Assembly (NCBI GenBank): GCA_020747015.1
Contig: JAGTJM010000025.1
Coordinates: 372,001 to 436,000, forward strand
Direction: 5' to 3'
DNA: 64,000 nt
Source of the DNA: Pyrenochaeta sp. MPI-SDFR-AT-0127
Taxonomy: Eukaryota; Ascomycota; Dothideomycetes; Pleosporales; Cucurbitariaceae
Shown here: piece after piece, positions 45,570 to 57,694 of the stretch
How positions within the stretch are numbered: position 1 is the stretch's first letter
Layout of the letters: each line of letters starts with the position of its first letter
The notes under the pieces: model-generated
The model's input: only the letters and a program-made list of their open reading frames with translations
What the model was told of the DNA's origin: nothing
The model's database searches: none
Made by a program: the position numbers and the translations under genes

Positions 45570-48194
45570 ATGAACAGCCCGTCAAAGCGCCGCAAGAAAA
45601 ATGATGGCTCAGGCCAGCCTGTGCGGAGTCTGGACTACTTCTTTGCGAAGCAGACAGCGAAAGCCACAGCGAGAGATGCTACTCCGAACACCGCTGGAGT
45701 TGATGCATCGCATACAGAGCAAGGTGACTCGACTTTGACAGACGAAGAGCTTGCTCGAAGGCTCCAGGAGCAGTGGGATAAAGAAGATCAGCAGCAAGTG
45801 CAGAGTGACGAGCCTGGAAGCTCCAATGAACTTTATGAGGATCCAAAGAAGCCAACCACGAACGACGCGCTCAAGAATGTTGTAGATGAAGCCAAAATCT
45901 CGCCGTCTACAGTTCCAGAGCTGAAACTCGCATCTGCAGCCTCGAAGCAGAAGAACACACTTTCGCTACAATCTACCGCCTCAGAAGAAGATACCATAAC
46001 CGCAAATATTCCCTTCGACCAGAGCCCGCTCGAGTTCAACCCCTCGAATTACATACCAGACCTACAAAAACATTGGGTAACTGATGGAGGGCTTGCGACA
46101 TACGCACTCTTAACAAGATGCTTCATTCTAGTCAACAGCACAGCAAGTCGCATAAAGATTGTGGACACGCTCGTAAATCTGTTACGAACGATCATCGAAG
46201 GCGATCCGAGTAGCTTACTTCCTGCCGTATGGCTCGCTACAAATGCGATATCACCTCCGTATATTGATTTGGAGCTTGGCTTGGGAGGGTCTGCCATCTC
46301 AAAAGCGCTAAAGAAGGTTTGTGGATTAGACAATGCGGGCTTGAAAGTATTACACAACAAACATGGGGACGCTGGAGATGTGGCATTTGAGGCAAAGAAA
46401 AAGCAGTCGTTCACCTTGCGGAAGCCAAAGCCCCTCACGATCAAAAGCGTCTTTGATTCGTTAGTGAAGATTGCAAACAGCAAGGGCCATGGCAGTGTGG
46501 AGAACAAACAACGGATCGTTGAAAGGCTGGTACAGGATGCCCGAGGTGCTGAAGAGAGTCGCTATATCGTGCGGACATTGGTGCAACATCTCAGGATAGG
46601 TGCCGTGAAGACCACAATGCTCATCGCTTTGTCACGCGCTTTCATGCTATCGAAACCGCCAAACGCTCAATATGAAATCCGCGACCAGAAAGTCCTGGCG
46701 AAGTTGAAGAAAGAGGAGCTGGCAGAAATCTACAGTAAAAATGAAGAGATTGTAAAAGCGTGCTTCGCTCGGCGGCCCAATTATAACGATCTTATCCCCG
46801 CGTTACTTGAGATTGGGGTCTGCGACGAGCTCCTGTTACGCTGTGGACTTGCCTTACATATTCCTCTACGACCCATGTTGGGAAGTATTACACGCGACAT
46901 GGGCGAGATGTTCACCAAGCTTCAAGGACGAGACTTTGCCTGTGAGTACAAATACGACGGACAAAGAGCACAAGTCCATTGTGATGAGAAAGGCAAAGTC
47001 ACAATCTTCTCTAGACATTTGGAAATCATGACAGATAAGTACCCGGATCTCGTAGCATTGGTTCCTAAAATACGAGGAGAAGGAGTTTCGAGCTTTATTC
47101 TAGAAGGTGAAGTTGTCGCTGTGGATCGCGAAAGCGGAGACCTCAAGACCTTCCAAACACTCGCAAACCGTGCTAGGAAGGATGTTGTGATTGGGGCAGT
47201 AACAATCAATGTCTGTCTCTTCTCGTTTGATCTCATGTATCTGAATGGCGAGGAACTTCTGGACCGACCATTCCGGGAAAGGAGATCTCTACTAAAAAGC
47301 TTGTTCGTCGAAATCCCTCATCACTTCACCTGGGTGAAGAGTCTGGACGCTACGTCTGCCGACGTCGATGCAGTCCAATCCTTCTTCAAGAGCGCACTAG
47401 ACATCAAATGCGAGGGCATCATGGTCAAGATTCTCGACAATTTACCTAACCCTGATCTTTTAGAGGACGTAGGTGAAGAGACGCCATCATTACCTCCTAC
47501 ACCAAAGAAGAAGAAACCTCCAAAGTCAAAAGGCAAATCCAAGCCTTCCGTCGATGCAGACAAAGACGAACCCAAATCGTCTGGTCGCCGCAAAGCGCTC
47601 CTCTCCACCTACGAACCCGACAAACGTCTCGACTCCTGGCTCAAAGTGAAAAAGGACTACAGCACTACCTCCGAGACACTGGATTTAATTCCCATAGCAG
47701 CCTTCCACGGCTCGGGCCGCAAAGCAGCGTGGTGGTCACCAATATTGCTTGCTATCCGAAATGCCGAGACTGGCCAACTCGAAGCCGTCACAAAATGCAT
47801 GTCAGGCTTCACAGATGCATTCTACAAATCAAACCGCGCAAAATACGACCCTGACGATCCAGATAACTCGAACACAATAGGGGGCAAGCCACACTACGTA
47901 GAGTACAACGGTGGAGCGGGAAGGCCAGATGTGTGGTTCGAGCCGCAAGAAGTGTGGGAAGTTGCGTTTGCGGATTTGACCCTCAGTCCGACGTATACGG
48001 CCGCTATTGGGTTGGTGAGTGAGGAGAGAGGTTTGAGTACGAGGTTCCCAAGATTCTTGAAAGTTAGAGAGGATAAGAGTATTGAAGAGGCTACTGAAGC
48101 TGCAGAGTTGGCGACGCTTTACAGGAAGCAAGAGGCCAAAGCGCCGAGGCAGGGGGATGCTGTTAAAGACGTGGATGAGGAGGACGATGGGTGA
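45570..48194 (+). CDS. CDC9: DNA ligase I (ATP-dependent)
   Basis: One exon, 874 residues from ATG 45570, the first ATG after an in-frame stop at 45432. A PCNA-interacting-like sequence (VRSLDYFFAK) lies near residue 20, then an acidic disordered region. The DNA-binding domain precedes the adenylation domain, whose nucleophile is Lys461 in EYKYDGQRAQ (motif I). Further motifs include FILEGEVVAVD (III) and CEGIMVKIL (IV). A Lys/Pro/Ser-rich insert of about 60 residues then interrupts the domain before YEPDKRLDSWLKVKKDY (V). The OB-fold end contains EVWEVAFADLTLSP. The enzyme seals Okazaki fragments and repair nicks. No upstream in-frame ATG for a mitochondrial form is visible in this exon. Confidence 0.95.
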   Translation: MNSPSKRRKKNDGSGQPVRSLDYFFAKQTAKATARDATPNTAGVDASHTEQGDSTLTDEELARRLQEQWDKEDQQQVQSDEPGSSNELYEDPKKPTTNDALKNVVDEAKISPSTVPELKLASAASKQKNTLSLQSTASEEDTITANIPFDQSPLEFNPSNYIPDLQKHWVTDGGLATYALLTRCFILVNSTASRIKIVDTLVNLLRTIIEGDPSSLLPAVWLATNAISPPYIDLELGLGGSAISKALKKVCGLDNAGLKVLHNKHGDAGDVAFEAKKKQSFTLRKPKPLTIKSVFDSLVKIANSKGHGSVENKQRIVERLVQDARGAEESRYIVRTLVQHLRIGAVKTTMLIALSRAFMLSKPPNAQYEIRDQKVLAKLKKEELAEIYSKNEEIVKACFARRPNYNDLIPALLEIGVCDELLLRCGLALHIPLRPMLGSITRDMGEMFTKLQGRDFACEYKYDGQRAQVHCDEKGKVTIFSRHLEIMTDKYPDLVALVPKIRGEGVSSFILEGEVVAVDRESGDLKTFQTLANRARKDVVIGAVTINVCLFSFDLMYLNGEELLDRPFRERRSLLKSLFVEIPHHFTWVKSLDATSADVDAVQSFFKSALDIKCEGIMVKILDNLPNPDLLEDVGEETPSLPPTPKKKKPPKSKGKSKPSVDADKDEPKSSGRRKALLSTYEPDKRLDSWLKVKKDYSTTSETLDLIPIAAFHGSGRKAAWWSPILLAIRNAETGQLEAVTKCMSGFTDAFYKSNRAKYDPDDPDNSNTIGGKPHYVEYNGGAGRPDVWFEPQEVWEVAFADLTLSPTYTAAIGLVSEERGLSTRFPRFLKVREDKSIEEATEAAELATLYRKQEAKAPRQGDAVKDVDEEDDG

Positions 48195-48626
48195 GAAGAC
48201 ACGTTTGATAATTGCCGGTTGGATACCCATGATATGGACAGCTTGAAGTTAGCAGGGGAGAGTATATGAATCACATGTCAAGCATGGTGTACAGATCATT
48301 ATCGCGGTAATCATAATGGATTGACTGTAGAGCGAGCTCCCTTGGAAATCGTCACCTCGCTTCCTCATGAACCCCGCCTGTGGTAACTTCCTCAGCACTT
48401 GAAAGCTCACAGTGCGAAACCTTCCGAATTCCCCCTTCTGTTCCTCCAAAGAGACGAACGACGAAAGGAAATAATCGTAATCGTCAACGTGGGGTATCTG
48501 CTATGCCGCGCCGCATCTCGCCTCGCCGTCTGTGCCTCGCATTTGAGGTGCCGGTACCGTCCAATGTGCTTATCACGAAGCGGTTGGCGCGAGGGGGAGC
48601 GGCGGTGCGCATGGCATCACGCACGC
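48195..48626. other. Shared 3' region of convergent DNA ligase I and eIF1
   Basis: 432 bp between converging genes. Only short chance frames are present. Confidence 0.45.
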
Positions 48627-49102
48627 TTAAAAACCGTGAACCTTGATGGTCTTGCCATCAAGGCCCAGGCCCTCCTTCTTATCGGTCAAGAAGTCCTGGA
48701 CATCTTTGCGCTGGTCACCCTGGAGCTGGATCACCTCGCCCATCTCGGAGTCGGCAACGACGGTGCCATTGCAGGCGAACTTCTTCTTGATCACTTTGAG
48801 GATCTTCTTCTGGTCAAATTTCTTGGGTAGGCCTTGGACCGTTGTTAGGGTTTTACGACCATTGCGCTCTGTGCGGGGTTAACGTCAGCCTTGTGAGGGT
48901 CAGGAGGGGTAGGAGAGAGTGCGAGAGGAAATGCTGCGAAGGTGTGACAGGGCAGAGTGAAGAAACGGAGCGAGGCACGGGATTACGTACGCTGAATGCG
49001 AATATGAATGTAATTCTGCTGGCTGGTTTGAGTCTGCCCGCCAGAGTCGTCGGCCTCCGCGAACGGATCGAAGGACTTGAGATTCTGGATGTCCGTGGTC
49101 AT
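48627..49102 (-). CDS. SUI1: Translation initiation factor eIF1 (SUI1)
   Basis: Two exons on the minus strand, 49102-48991 and 48868-48627, with a 122-nt intron, give 117 residues. The N-terminus IQNLKSFDPFAEA and the core IQQRNGRKTLTTVQGLPKKF are the eIF1 hallmarks; the protein ends in KTIKVHGF. eIF1 sits near the P site of the 40S subunit and enforces AUG selection during scanning. The ATG at 49102 gives the standard N-terminus; the longer open frame upstream has no ATG. As in other organisms, its own start context may be autoregulated; the bases before the ATG are GATTTC, with a pyrimidine at -3, a poor context. Confidence 0.95.
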
Positions 49103-50746
49103 GAAATCGACTGGAGCGCTCTGCTGGTGCTGAGACGGGTGGTAGGGATCGAGTTTCGGGAGAGTGGAGATTGTGTGTGGAAAGAAGAGTGTGCCGGCGG
49201 TGGATGATAAACGCAGGTCGAGTGGCGAGGGGAGCGCTTCAGCGGTTGAGACCGGCCTCAGCCCCACCGCCAAGGAGCTTTACTAAATGAGTCACTAGCG
49301 CCGACCGCCCCCCCAGCTGAACGATTCCCTGGATAGTCACGAACGCCTTTCACAGCCCACTCATTGGCTTGAGCAGTGTGATAACTCATATCAGCAGTCA
49401 TTATCCTGCTCGCGATTCAGTTTCGAATACGGCTTGTTGTTTGCTTCGGATCACGAGCATCTTGGTCGTCCTCATGCCTGTAACGTTTCAGGTGGCCCCG
49501 TCTCCTGACGCGACATTTTATCAGTCGCTCTCCAAACTTCGGCACCTTTCAAGGGATTTCGAAAGTCGTCATAATCGTGCTGAGATCTTATTTGGGAGTC
49601 ACTTTGCTACATTGCTATTCCTCGCCTGCAATGGGCTCTGCTCTTACTGGTTGCGATCCCGGGGATCGAGAAAGATTATACAAAAGTCGCAAATGTTCGT
49701 TTGCTTGCACTGGTATTATCCACAGCAATCTCCCACAGGTTATAGAGGCCAGGTTCTTCTATATAGGCACCTGGGGTCATGGTTGTTCTTACCGCCTAGG
49801 GTTTTGCGACGCCACGCATTGTCTTGAATGTTTCCATGACCGCTCTGCTCTCAACACCAAGATGACCGGAATGATAATAAAAATTATCCGAGTCCGCGTG
49901 ATCACCAAGACGTGTGCGGGATGGCGCATCTGCGACAAGATAAATTGTAATTGAAGCGGTGCGCCTGTGTCTTGTTTGATACAAGTGCCCAGTCGTAGCA
50001 AACATGGCCAAACTACTCCGAAAACCAAAAGAAGGGAGCCGGAAGCTTGGATTGTAGTCTTTGCTTGGGGCCATTTGTGCCTGTGCAACTCGCTAACGTC
50101 CAATAGGATTAGATGGTTGATTCTGTTTCGCCTCAGGTAGCGCCTCTGTGTTTCAACAGCCAGCATGCCTGATGGATTGTACTTTTGAGAGTATTCATTT
50201 CATCCTGATCACTCTTCATCATACATCTAAGTAATGTATAAAACATTCGACAATGCCCTTCGTTTGCGCATATCCACTTCAATCTAAGGATGTCGACAAG
50301 CCGCTCTCTGCCCAATTGGACGCCTGCTCCTCATACCAGATACATAGCCTGTTTCGCATCTGGCCTATTTAGCTCTTGGTTGGTACTTGAGGTTTCGACA
50401 ACGCGGCAGGCATGCTACAGGCTAGTTGAATCTTTCTTAGCCTGGCCCCTCTCTATCGATGCTCACCCCCACCTATGAAGCAGCCCCATATCTCGAGCAA
50501 CCTGTCGAAGCTAGGGCTTTGCACTGCTTTCAACTTACCTCTGTCTCTTCGTTTTGTTTATGTTTGTTATCTTCATGTTGATCATCATGAGTTCAAGTTT
50601 CTTCTGAGTCTGGTCCCACTTCGTTTCTGTTTCGCTCTCAGCGCTGGTTCGCTTCTACGTTCATAATCTAATATTCTTTCCTTTCTTGATCGAGCATTCT
50701 CATTAAAGAGCAATATCTAGGTTTAGAACGGGATTCCTACCTCAAG
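49103..50746. other. Divergent region between eIF1 and the S41 peptidase-like gene
   Basis: 1.6 kb between divergent genes; probably contains the eIF1 leader and a long promoter for the secreted S41 protein. It has T-rich tracts close to 50530-50700. No gene or repeat is recognised. Confidence 0.45.
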
Positions 50747-53242
50747 ATGCATTCTCTAGTTCTGCTTTTGAGCGCATACTGCGGCTTGGTGGCTGCGAAT
50801 CCTCATCCATGGATGTATGGTGTACCGGATTTTCCAGAGATCGACATGGACGAACTAATGGCGGAGGTGGATGTGGTGATGGCCGCAGTAGAGAGCAATA
50901 CAGTCTCAATAATAGCGCAATCATCGAACTCAACGCCATCTGCAACCAGGGGTCAGGAGCCATGCGCCATTGTCAACAGCGCTCTTGCAGCATTACCCTC
51001 TGGAGCGCGGAAGGTCGTCCCCGCAGAACTCGGAGTGCAATGCTTGATGTCGGTGCCTCTCGACCAAGCTGGCAATGCAAAGCTGATCGAGGACTTGAAG
51101 TTGTACGTAAAGTGGCAGTCAAATATCGCATATCTCAAAAGTCCACCAGAGGAATACAATGAGCAACCTGTCGACATTATGGGTCAGCTGGACAACATGA
51201 AGAAGCAGCTTGCTTCAGGTGGTTTCAAATCTGAGTACGACTTCCAGATGAGCATGATGGATCTATTCAAGTCAGCGTACGATAATCACTTTGCATGGCA
51301 ACCAGACATCCTTGCTTCCGCAATGCAGTTCCAGCGACCCCCAGGCACGGAACTGGTATCAGTGTCTGCTGATGGGATGGCGATGCCAGAGATATTCACA
51401 TACCGCGACGTCCTCAAGGCTAACAATGACTCTTCATTCCGACCTTCGCCAGTGAAGTCAATCAATGGGGTCAATGTGAAAGACTTCCTTGCCAATGCGT
51501 CCACGGAAGCTGACTTCCATGATGCTGACACTCGCTGGAATGCAATGTTCCCTTCTCAACCTCTTATCGCGTCCGGCGTCACTTTCCTAGGAGCATTCAG
51601 GACGGGACAGTACCAAGGTCCAAACACCACTATGGAGTTCGCCAATGGCACAACCTTCTCAATGATGAATCTCGCGGTCGTCTTCGGTAACTTCACTGGC
51701 GTAAATAGTGGTCAAACCTTCTTTCAGAGATTCTGCACAGGCCCGCAGCCAGTGGCTGCCGTACCTGCTCCAGCTCCAGCAGCTCCAAGCCCTACTACTC
51801 CAACTGCTACGCCTACGCCTTCGCATATCGGCTACCCAAAGGCTGAGTTGATCAACCCGAATCTTGCGGTTGGTGGCTACTACATTGATGGTGCGGGATA
51901 CGAAGTAGGTACTGAATATCTCTCTGAGTGCCTGACTAACTTCTCTTAGAAAGTTGCTGTCCTCAGCATTCCTTCATACGATTCTTCAGACGTTCAAAGC
52001 TTTCAAAACACCATGCGTGATTTCATCCGCATGTCGCAAACTGCGGGCAAAACTCAGATGATCTTCGACCTTCGCGGAAATGGTGGAGGCAACGCCATTC
52101 TAGGCTACGACACCTTCAAACAAGTCTATCCGCAAGCATCTGCAGATCCATTCGGTGGGACCCGCTTCCGCGCTAATGATGCTCTCAACAACGCTGGAAA
52201 AATCACTCAGGATTTTCTTGCAAACAAAACATACGCGCAGCAAAATCAAACCGCGTTTGTGGAAGCATTTGGAAGGGGCACCACGCAGGAGGATATATTT
52301 TCGATCACAGCCGGTTTCAACTATCAGCATCAGCTCGACGTACAAAATCGCGCGATCAGCAGCTGGGAGCAACTCTTTGGGCCAGAACAGGCAAATAGTG
52401 ATACCTTTACGACAGTGATGAGGTATAACTACAGTGATGGGGTGAGCACGTCATATACTGGATTCAGTGTTATTGGATTTGGGGAGAACGTGAACGAAAC
52501 GAGTACTCCACAGCCTTTTCAAGCGCAGGACATGGTCATGCTACACGACGGCATGTGCTCCTCCACATGTGCCATTGCATCTGAACTGCTCAAGAATCAA
52601 GGTGCTGTGCGAACCATTGCCATTGGTGGCAGACCACAGCCAGGAGCAATGCAAGGCGTGGGAGGAACAAAAGGAGCCCAAGTCTTCTCCTGGGATGATA
52701 TCCAGCTTCGCATGCAAGCTACTTATTTTCTTGGAAGTCCACAACAACAGGCGCAATGGGACACCCAAGACTTGGGCAAGACGGCGTTCGCTACCCAGCT
52801 TTTCAAGCGATCTGCATACCAAGGTGGTCGTGTAGCCGGCGGTGTCAACCTCAAAGACAACATGCGCCAAAATGACGCTTCAGGAACACCGCTGGAGTTC
52901 ATGTACGAAGCGGCGGATTGCCGCATGTTCTTCACCAATAAAATGATCACAGACGTGACTGAGGTCTGGAAAGGTGTCGCAGATCGCATGTTCAAGAATG
53001 AGACGAACAAGTGTGTGCAGGACAGTACCGGGGATAAAACGAGTGTCAGCGGAGGTGGGCAGCTGAGAGGTGGTGATGGGTCAATCACAAAGGGAGGCAG
53101 TGAGACACAGCCAGCGACGCCAAGTTCAACCTCTTTGCAGGATCAGTCACCGCCGCAGTTTACAGGTGGCGTGGAGAGGAGGACGATAGGTCGTTGGGAA
53201 TGGGCAGCAATAGTTGCAGTACTTGCATGGTCGATAGTATGA
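50747..53242 (+). CDS. Secreted, probably GPI-anchored S41-family peptidase-like protein (CPAF/UstP type)
   Basis: Two exons, 50747-51904 and 51950-53242, give 816 residues. A signal peptide covers about residues 1-18. The N-terminal domain is fungal-S41 specific (LYVKWQSNIAYLKSPPEEY). A Pro/Thr/Ala-rich linker (about residues 340-365) precedes the catalytic half, which has VAVLSIPSYDSSD, MIFDLRGNGGGN and MLHDGMCSSTCAI. Ser590 or Ser591 in the CSSTC loop is the likely nucleophile. The C-terminus ends in a hydrophobic segment (WEWAAIVAVLAWSIV) after a Ser/Gly-rich stretch, typical of a GPI signal. Numerous N-glycosylation sites (NST, NDSS, NTT, NGT, NFT) fit an extracellular location. The substrate is unknown. 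Relatives such as UstP sit in RiPP clusters, but no precursor or DUF3328 gene is nearby. Confidence 0.85.
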
Positions 53243-54159
53243 CCTTATACGATGTAAATCTTGTCTTCATTGGGTATAAATTACATAGCGTTACGATATA
53301 TACATTTTGATTCTGCAAGTAAGAAGCTGTACTTGTCTCGAAGGATCTACGGTCAAGGCTGTATAGCTGCTATAGAAATGAAGAATCATGCAAGTAAATG
53401 ACGACCATCTGTTGTTTTGACTTCATTCACTGGGTTCAATAGCCGTCAACACCAAATTCGGTCATGGATTAGTTAAATCCTAGCAGTACTCCTGATATTT
53501 CCTTGACACGTGTCTCATTGGATATACATGTCTCCCTCTTCCAGCTTTCTTAGGGACAGAATCTGTCAAAGGTTCATTTCTCCACCTCTAAATTCCCACA
53601 GGGGACAATTCTTTGAATGCACTATCAACTCGTTCTCACGCGACTTAAACCAGCTATTTGGGTTTTCAGTGAACGACTTCATGAAAATTTGAACTAATTT
53701 GAACTTTGACTGTATATTTACACGCGATATTTACTTGCCTTGGCTCATCTCCGCCGTTCTCTAGCCCAGCGTAAGCAAGGCGTTGACGGCGAGAGGCAAT
53801 TGAACTCACCATATTCTTTGAGTCTGCGATTCATCTCTTTCCTATATTTAAAATGCTGACCTTCGACCTCTTCATACATATATTACCTCCCACTGTCACT
53901 CGGGCGTGGCGCTGCTTTTGTATGTGTCTCTACTGGCAGCGCAGACGAGCATCTTTGCCACCCCCCTCCTTTTGTCCTGAGCTTCAGCAGGTATTTCCAC
54001 CGCTTGGAAGCTTAGGCTCACCTTGCACTGGAATTCGAATGTTCGAAACATAATCTTGGTGGGATTCTATGCACTCCCAATTCTTGGATGACTTGCCCAG
54101 TTTTCTGTACATTTGCTCGTACCTTTGATCAAGAGCACGACAACTAGTGGCGCCCTGCT
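53243..54159. other. Intergenic region between convergent S41 and kinase genes
   Basis: 0.9 kb, AT-rich, between converging 3' ends. Short frames only; no feature is called. Confidence 0.45.
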
Positions 54160-57100
54160 TCACCATCGCCACGTACCCCCACTTGACCGCCTATTTGAGG
54201 GTTGTGGGTCTGGGACCATGAGGCGGGTCGGATCCAGCCTAGCGACTGCTGTTTCTTCAAGCGTAGAATCATGCCTGCTCCGAGTGGCGCTTCCACTGGA
54301 AGAAGACTGAAAACTTGTTGGGCGGCTTGGACGCGTTGTCAGTTGGGCTTTTATTCGTGGAACTGGAAGCAAGCCTACACCATCAGGCGGCTGTGGCGTT
54401 TTCTCTGGCATTCGGTTGATTGGTATCGTGTCTTCCAATTTTTGGCGTGCAAGGTCCCAATCCCTTTTCACTTCCCAGAATTTCCACTTGAAGTCTTCCC
54501 GGTCGCCGGTGCTTAGGAATGTTAGGTCGAATTCCTCAACTTCAACACTGTCGAGATCTTCGTAGTAAAACAGTACTTTCGGGCTTAAAGGTATTCCAGC
54601 TGGACAATCAGCCTCAAGCTCCTCCTGCGTTGGCCGGATCCAGGAAGCATAGAATGGTCGATTTCCGCCTTGCGGATGAGGCTTGAATCGGAGAACTTTA
54701 TTATCTGAGGTGCTTTCCTCCAGGACCCAATTAACATCGATTCTGATCGTGCACACAAAGCGCTGTTCATGTAGGTATATGGCCACGCGACAGGGTCGCA
54801 CTTTTAGTTGATCTCGATCGAAAATTCTCACTGCTCGAGACGTGGCCGTCGCTTGAGATGCCACGGATTCCCGCCGCATCAACTTTGCTACCACTTCATC
54901 TTCTTGTTCGACCCAGATCTGAACGGTTGCTGAACCAAATTCCAGGGTTTTCTGGTCAGCTTGCGCGACAAGCGCCTTTTCATTAGGCTTCAATTTGCGC
55001 CACAAGCCCTTCACCGCCTTACTTACAGATAACGGCTTGCTAAACCCAACGTTGCTCAATGCAAAACTGCCAACAATGTTCTGTGATGTGAGCTTTGACT
55101 GAACAATTCGTGCTTCTTCAAGTCCAGAGTTGCCATCAAATGAGAACTTGGCGTCGGAAACCTCAGAGCGTCGGTTTGCGCTCAGAAAAACAAAATTGAT
55201 CCAAGTCCTGGAATCGTACGCGTTCATTGGATCCCAGAAAGCGTACAGAGGAATTATTTTTACATCGCTGCGTCGAAAATTGATGTTATTGGGAACGCGA
55301 CCGTGTGCCCAGCGGTGAAGACGCATGAATCCCGCCTCGTTTTCAAGCACTTCCAGGTTTGAAGACTCCCATTCCTTGTTAGCTTCCGACCAATGCAAGA
55401 GCCCTATCTGGTTAAGCTGTGGCCCACCAAGGATGGTTTCATCGCTCGCAGCCACCACATGATACGTCGTAGCGTCTGACGCGCACACAGATGCTCGCTT
55501 GAGAGCGCTGGACAAGGTGTCGACAACCCTTGAAATGTCCACTCTGTCTTGTACTATCGGGTTCAGCATCCGATTTATAAGGTCCAGGATTTTGTTCAAA
55601 AACGTTTTACTCTCCTCGCTGCTTTGTGGCGATCGTGCATGTCGCTTCTCAAGGCTGGCCATAAACTCGCGAATCTCCTTTTTGACGACGTACCCTCCAT
55701 TTGGCGCTTCTTGGTAGACTATATAGCGAAGAAGAGTCAGTAAAGCTAATGAATGCAATTAATCGTGAAGAAAACGTACAAAAGCGCTCATCGCTGCCTC
55801 TCGCCCAGGTCGGCATGGCTTGACGTGCCTGGTCTAGGCCTTGGAACTGGCCAACACCTTTGAGACCAGCATAGCCGATAACCATGAAAGTAGTCACTTC
55901 AAGCATGATGCATCCTAACGACCAGATATCATAGGCGCGGCCGAATTCCATGTTGGTATCCTCAATTTCGGGGGGAGCGTATGCATCTGTCCCGAAGTGA
56001 CCACCTATACGCGGAGTCATACCCCTTCGACGTTGTGTAAGTGCCGCCTGGCCAAAGTCAGTGATCAGCCAATTACCATCTTCTCTCTCCACTAGAATAT
56101 TGTCTGGTTTCAAGTCGAAGTGAATACATAGTCGATCTTCCACGTTTCCCCCTCTACTATCAGCGCCATCTCCAAAGCCTTGGATTTTCTTAAGTGCCCT
56201 AGCGATTCCGAGCAGTTGCTTCCACGCATTGGCTAGTTCTAGTCTTGCCCCTCTTTTTTCCCCATATCGAAACACAGTGTCGCGAAGCAGATGGTCAAGG
56301 TTTGTCCAGGCTCTTGGGAAAATAAGATTGATCGACTCGCCATGGCCATAAGCTTTGATGAGCTTGACAATGTGATCATCTCCAAATCGTTGAGCGTAGA
56401 GAATGTTCGAGCGTTCCAGGAATGCTAATGGCTGTGCTGTTTCGATACGCTTTCTTGCAAATTCGGCGCGAGATCCGACATTCTGTGCCAGTGAGCGCGT
56501 GAAGTCAGGCATAGTAGATAGGTTCTTACTGGGAACTTGTTATATTCGCGATGTATCTTAAACGCGAAAACTTTCCCGTTTGCGCCTTCGGAAGTTAGAT
56601 GACCTCCATCATCTATCCTTTTTCCTATCTCAGTCTCTTCTATGAATGGCAGTACGACACTAGCATCAAATTGCGAGAATCGCTCTGATTCAAGATGCGG
56701 CACCGCGAACTTGGGAAGATTGGTAGCGAATCTTTTCGCGAAGCGCTCAAACCTGAGTGGGTCCCTTTTGAAATCTCCTGTGTACTGCTTAAGACTTTCA
56801 CGGGAGAAGAGTGAGGTGTGCGTTACCCAAGATTCGAGAAAATGGTCGCTACAATTCCGGTCCAAGAAGCCAATGATAACTAGTGGTATAGATAAAGGTT
56901 AGCGCGTGCCTCGAATGTAGTTCGAACAACGTATTTTACGTACACAGAGGATGCTCAACGTAAACGAGTAGGCCAAAAACGCTGTAGTAGGTTTGCGTTA
57001 GATTGCTAGGATCATACCTCCCTCCCATTATATGGTTGACATATGTTTCCCGATCCGTTTGGCTTTTGAAAAGTCGCAAGTCCTCCTCGCACTGAGCGCA

Positions 57101-57238
57101 GCTGCATAGTAAGATTTCTTTTATTTTCGGGAACTTCAGGTAGCTCCGCAGGCGATCGAGAGGGAAAAAGCATTTGGATCCATCTTCGAACTGCAAGTCT
57201 TCGATCTCGTCGCGCGCACGTCTGCACGTTTCGGGCAT
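54160..57238 (-). CDS. Protein kinase with N-terminal extension and large uncharacterised C-terminal region
   Basis: Four exons on the minus strand, 57238-56944, 56879-56530, 56482-55780 and 55718-54160, give 968 residues. About 200 N-terminal residues of unknown type precede the glycine loop EGANGKVFAFK (with the beta-3 lysine). The catalytic loop is HFDLKPDNILV, where HRD is replaced by HFD; then ITDFGQA and TDAYAPPEI. The kinase end is RMLNPIVQDRVDISRVV (about residue 520). Key catalytic Lys, Asp, Asn and DFG are present, so activity is likely. The remaining about 440 residues contain no domain I recognise; they are rich in beta-like stretches and end in a Ser/Arg-rich tail. Such kinases are common in Pleosporales-type genomes and often lie in accessory regions. 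The CorA-like gene ends 456 bp upstream on the same strand. Confidence 0.78.
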
Positions 57239-57694
57239 GTTCGAGAGGCTCGGCCGCGCCGTGAATCGCGATTAAGGGAGGTCGTTAAACGACAGGCACA
57301 AGGAACATGGTTGAGAGCAGAATACTGGGAAACAAGCTACGCAGTATGGGAGTTGCACGTGCGCAGCGACTGCAGCTCAGCATTGGCAGCAGGCAAGAGT
57401 AGAAGGGCATATGGCGGAACCAGCGGAGGGCATGGTCGTTTTCTGCTGACCAGAGGTTCAGGGCTATGATTGCCTGTACGATCCCAAAGACGCACAAAAA
57501 TGAGGCGACAAGGCAATGGACTCGAAGTTGGGGGCACATTTGAAAGTGTCCTTATCAATACAGACGGCAGCCGACCAACATGGCCAATAGGAATACAACG
57601 TAGTTGCTAGAAGCAGCCACCGCGCACAGCCCGCTCCCTTGCATACTCGGCGATACTGAATCAGCTTGGCGCTTTGACTGATCCTAGTCGCCGT
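57239..57694. other. Spacer between the CorA-like gene and the kinase gene
   Basis: 456 bp serving as 3' flank of the CorA-like gene and promoter of the kinase. A hydrophobic minus-strand frame of 84 codons (57285-57539) has two possible membrane stretches but no relatives recognised; it is not called. Confidence 0.4.

Noticed and set aside
50747..53242. RiPP (ustiloxin-like) cluster suggested by an S41 protein
   Set aside because: No repeat-containing precursor peptide, DUF3328 (UstY) protein, tyrosinase or P450 is present nearby.
57285..57539. 84-codon hydrophobic minus-strand ORF between CorA-like and kinase genes
   Set aside because: It sits in the expected kinase promoter, with no conserved features beyond hydrophobicity.
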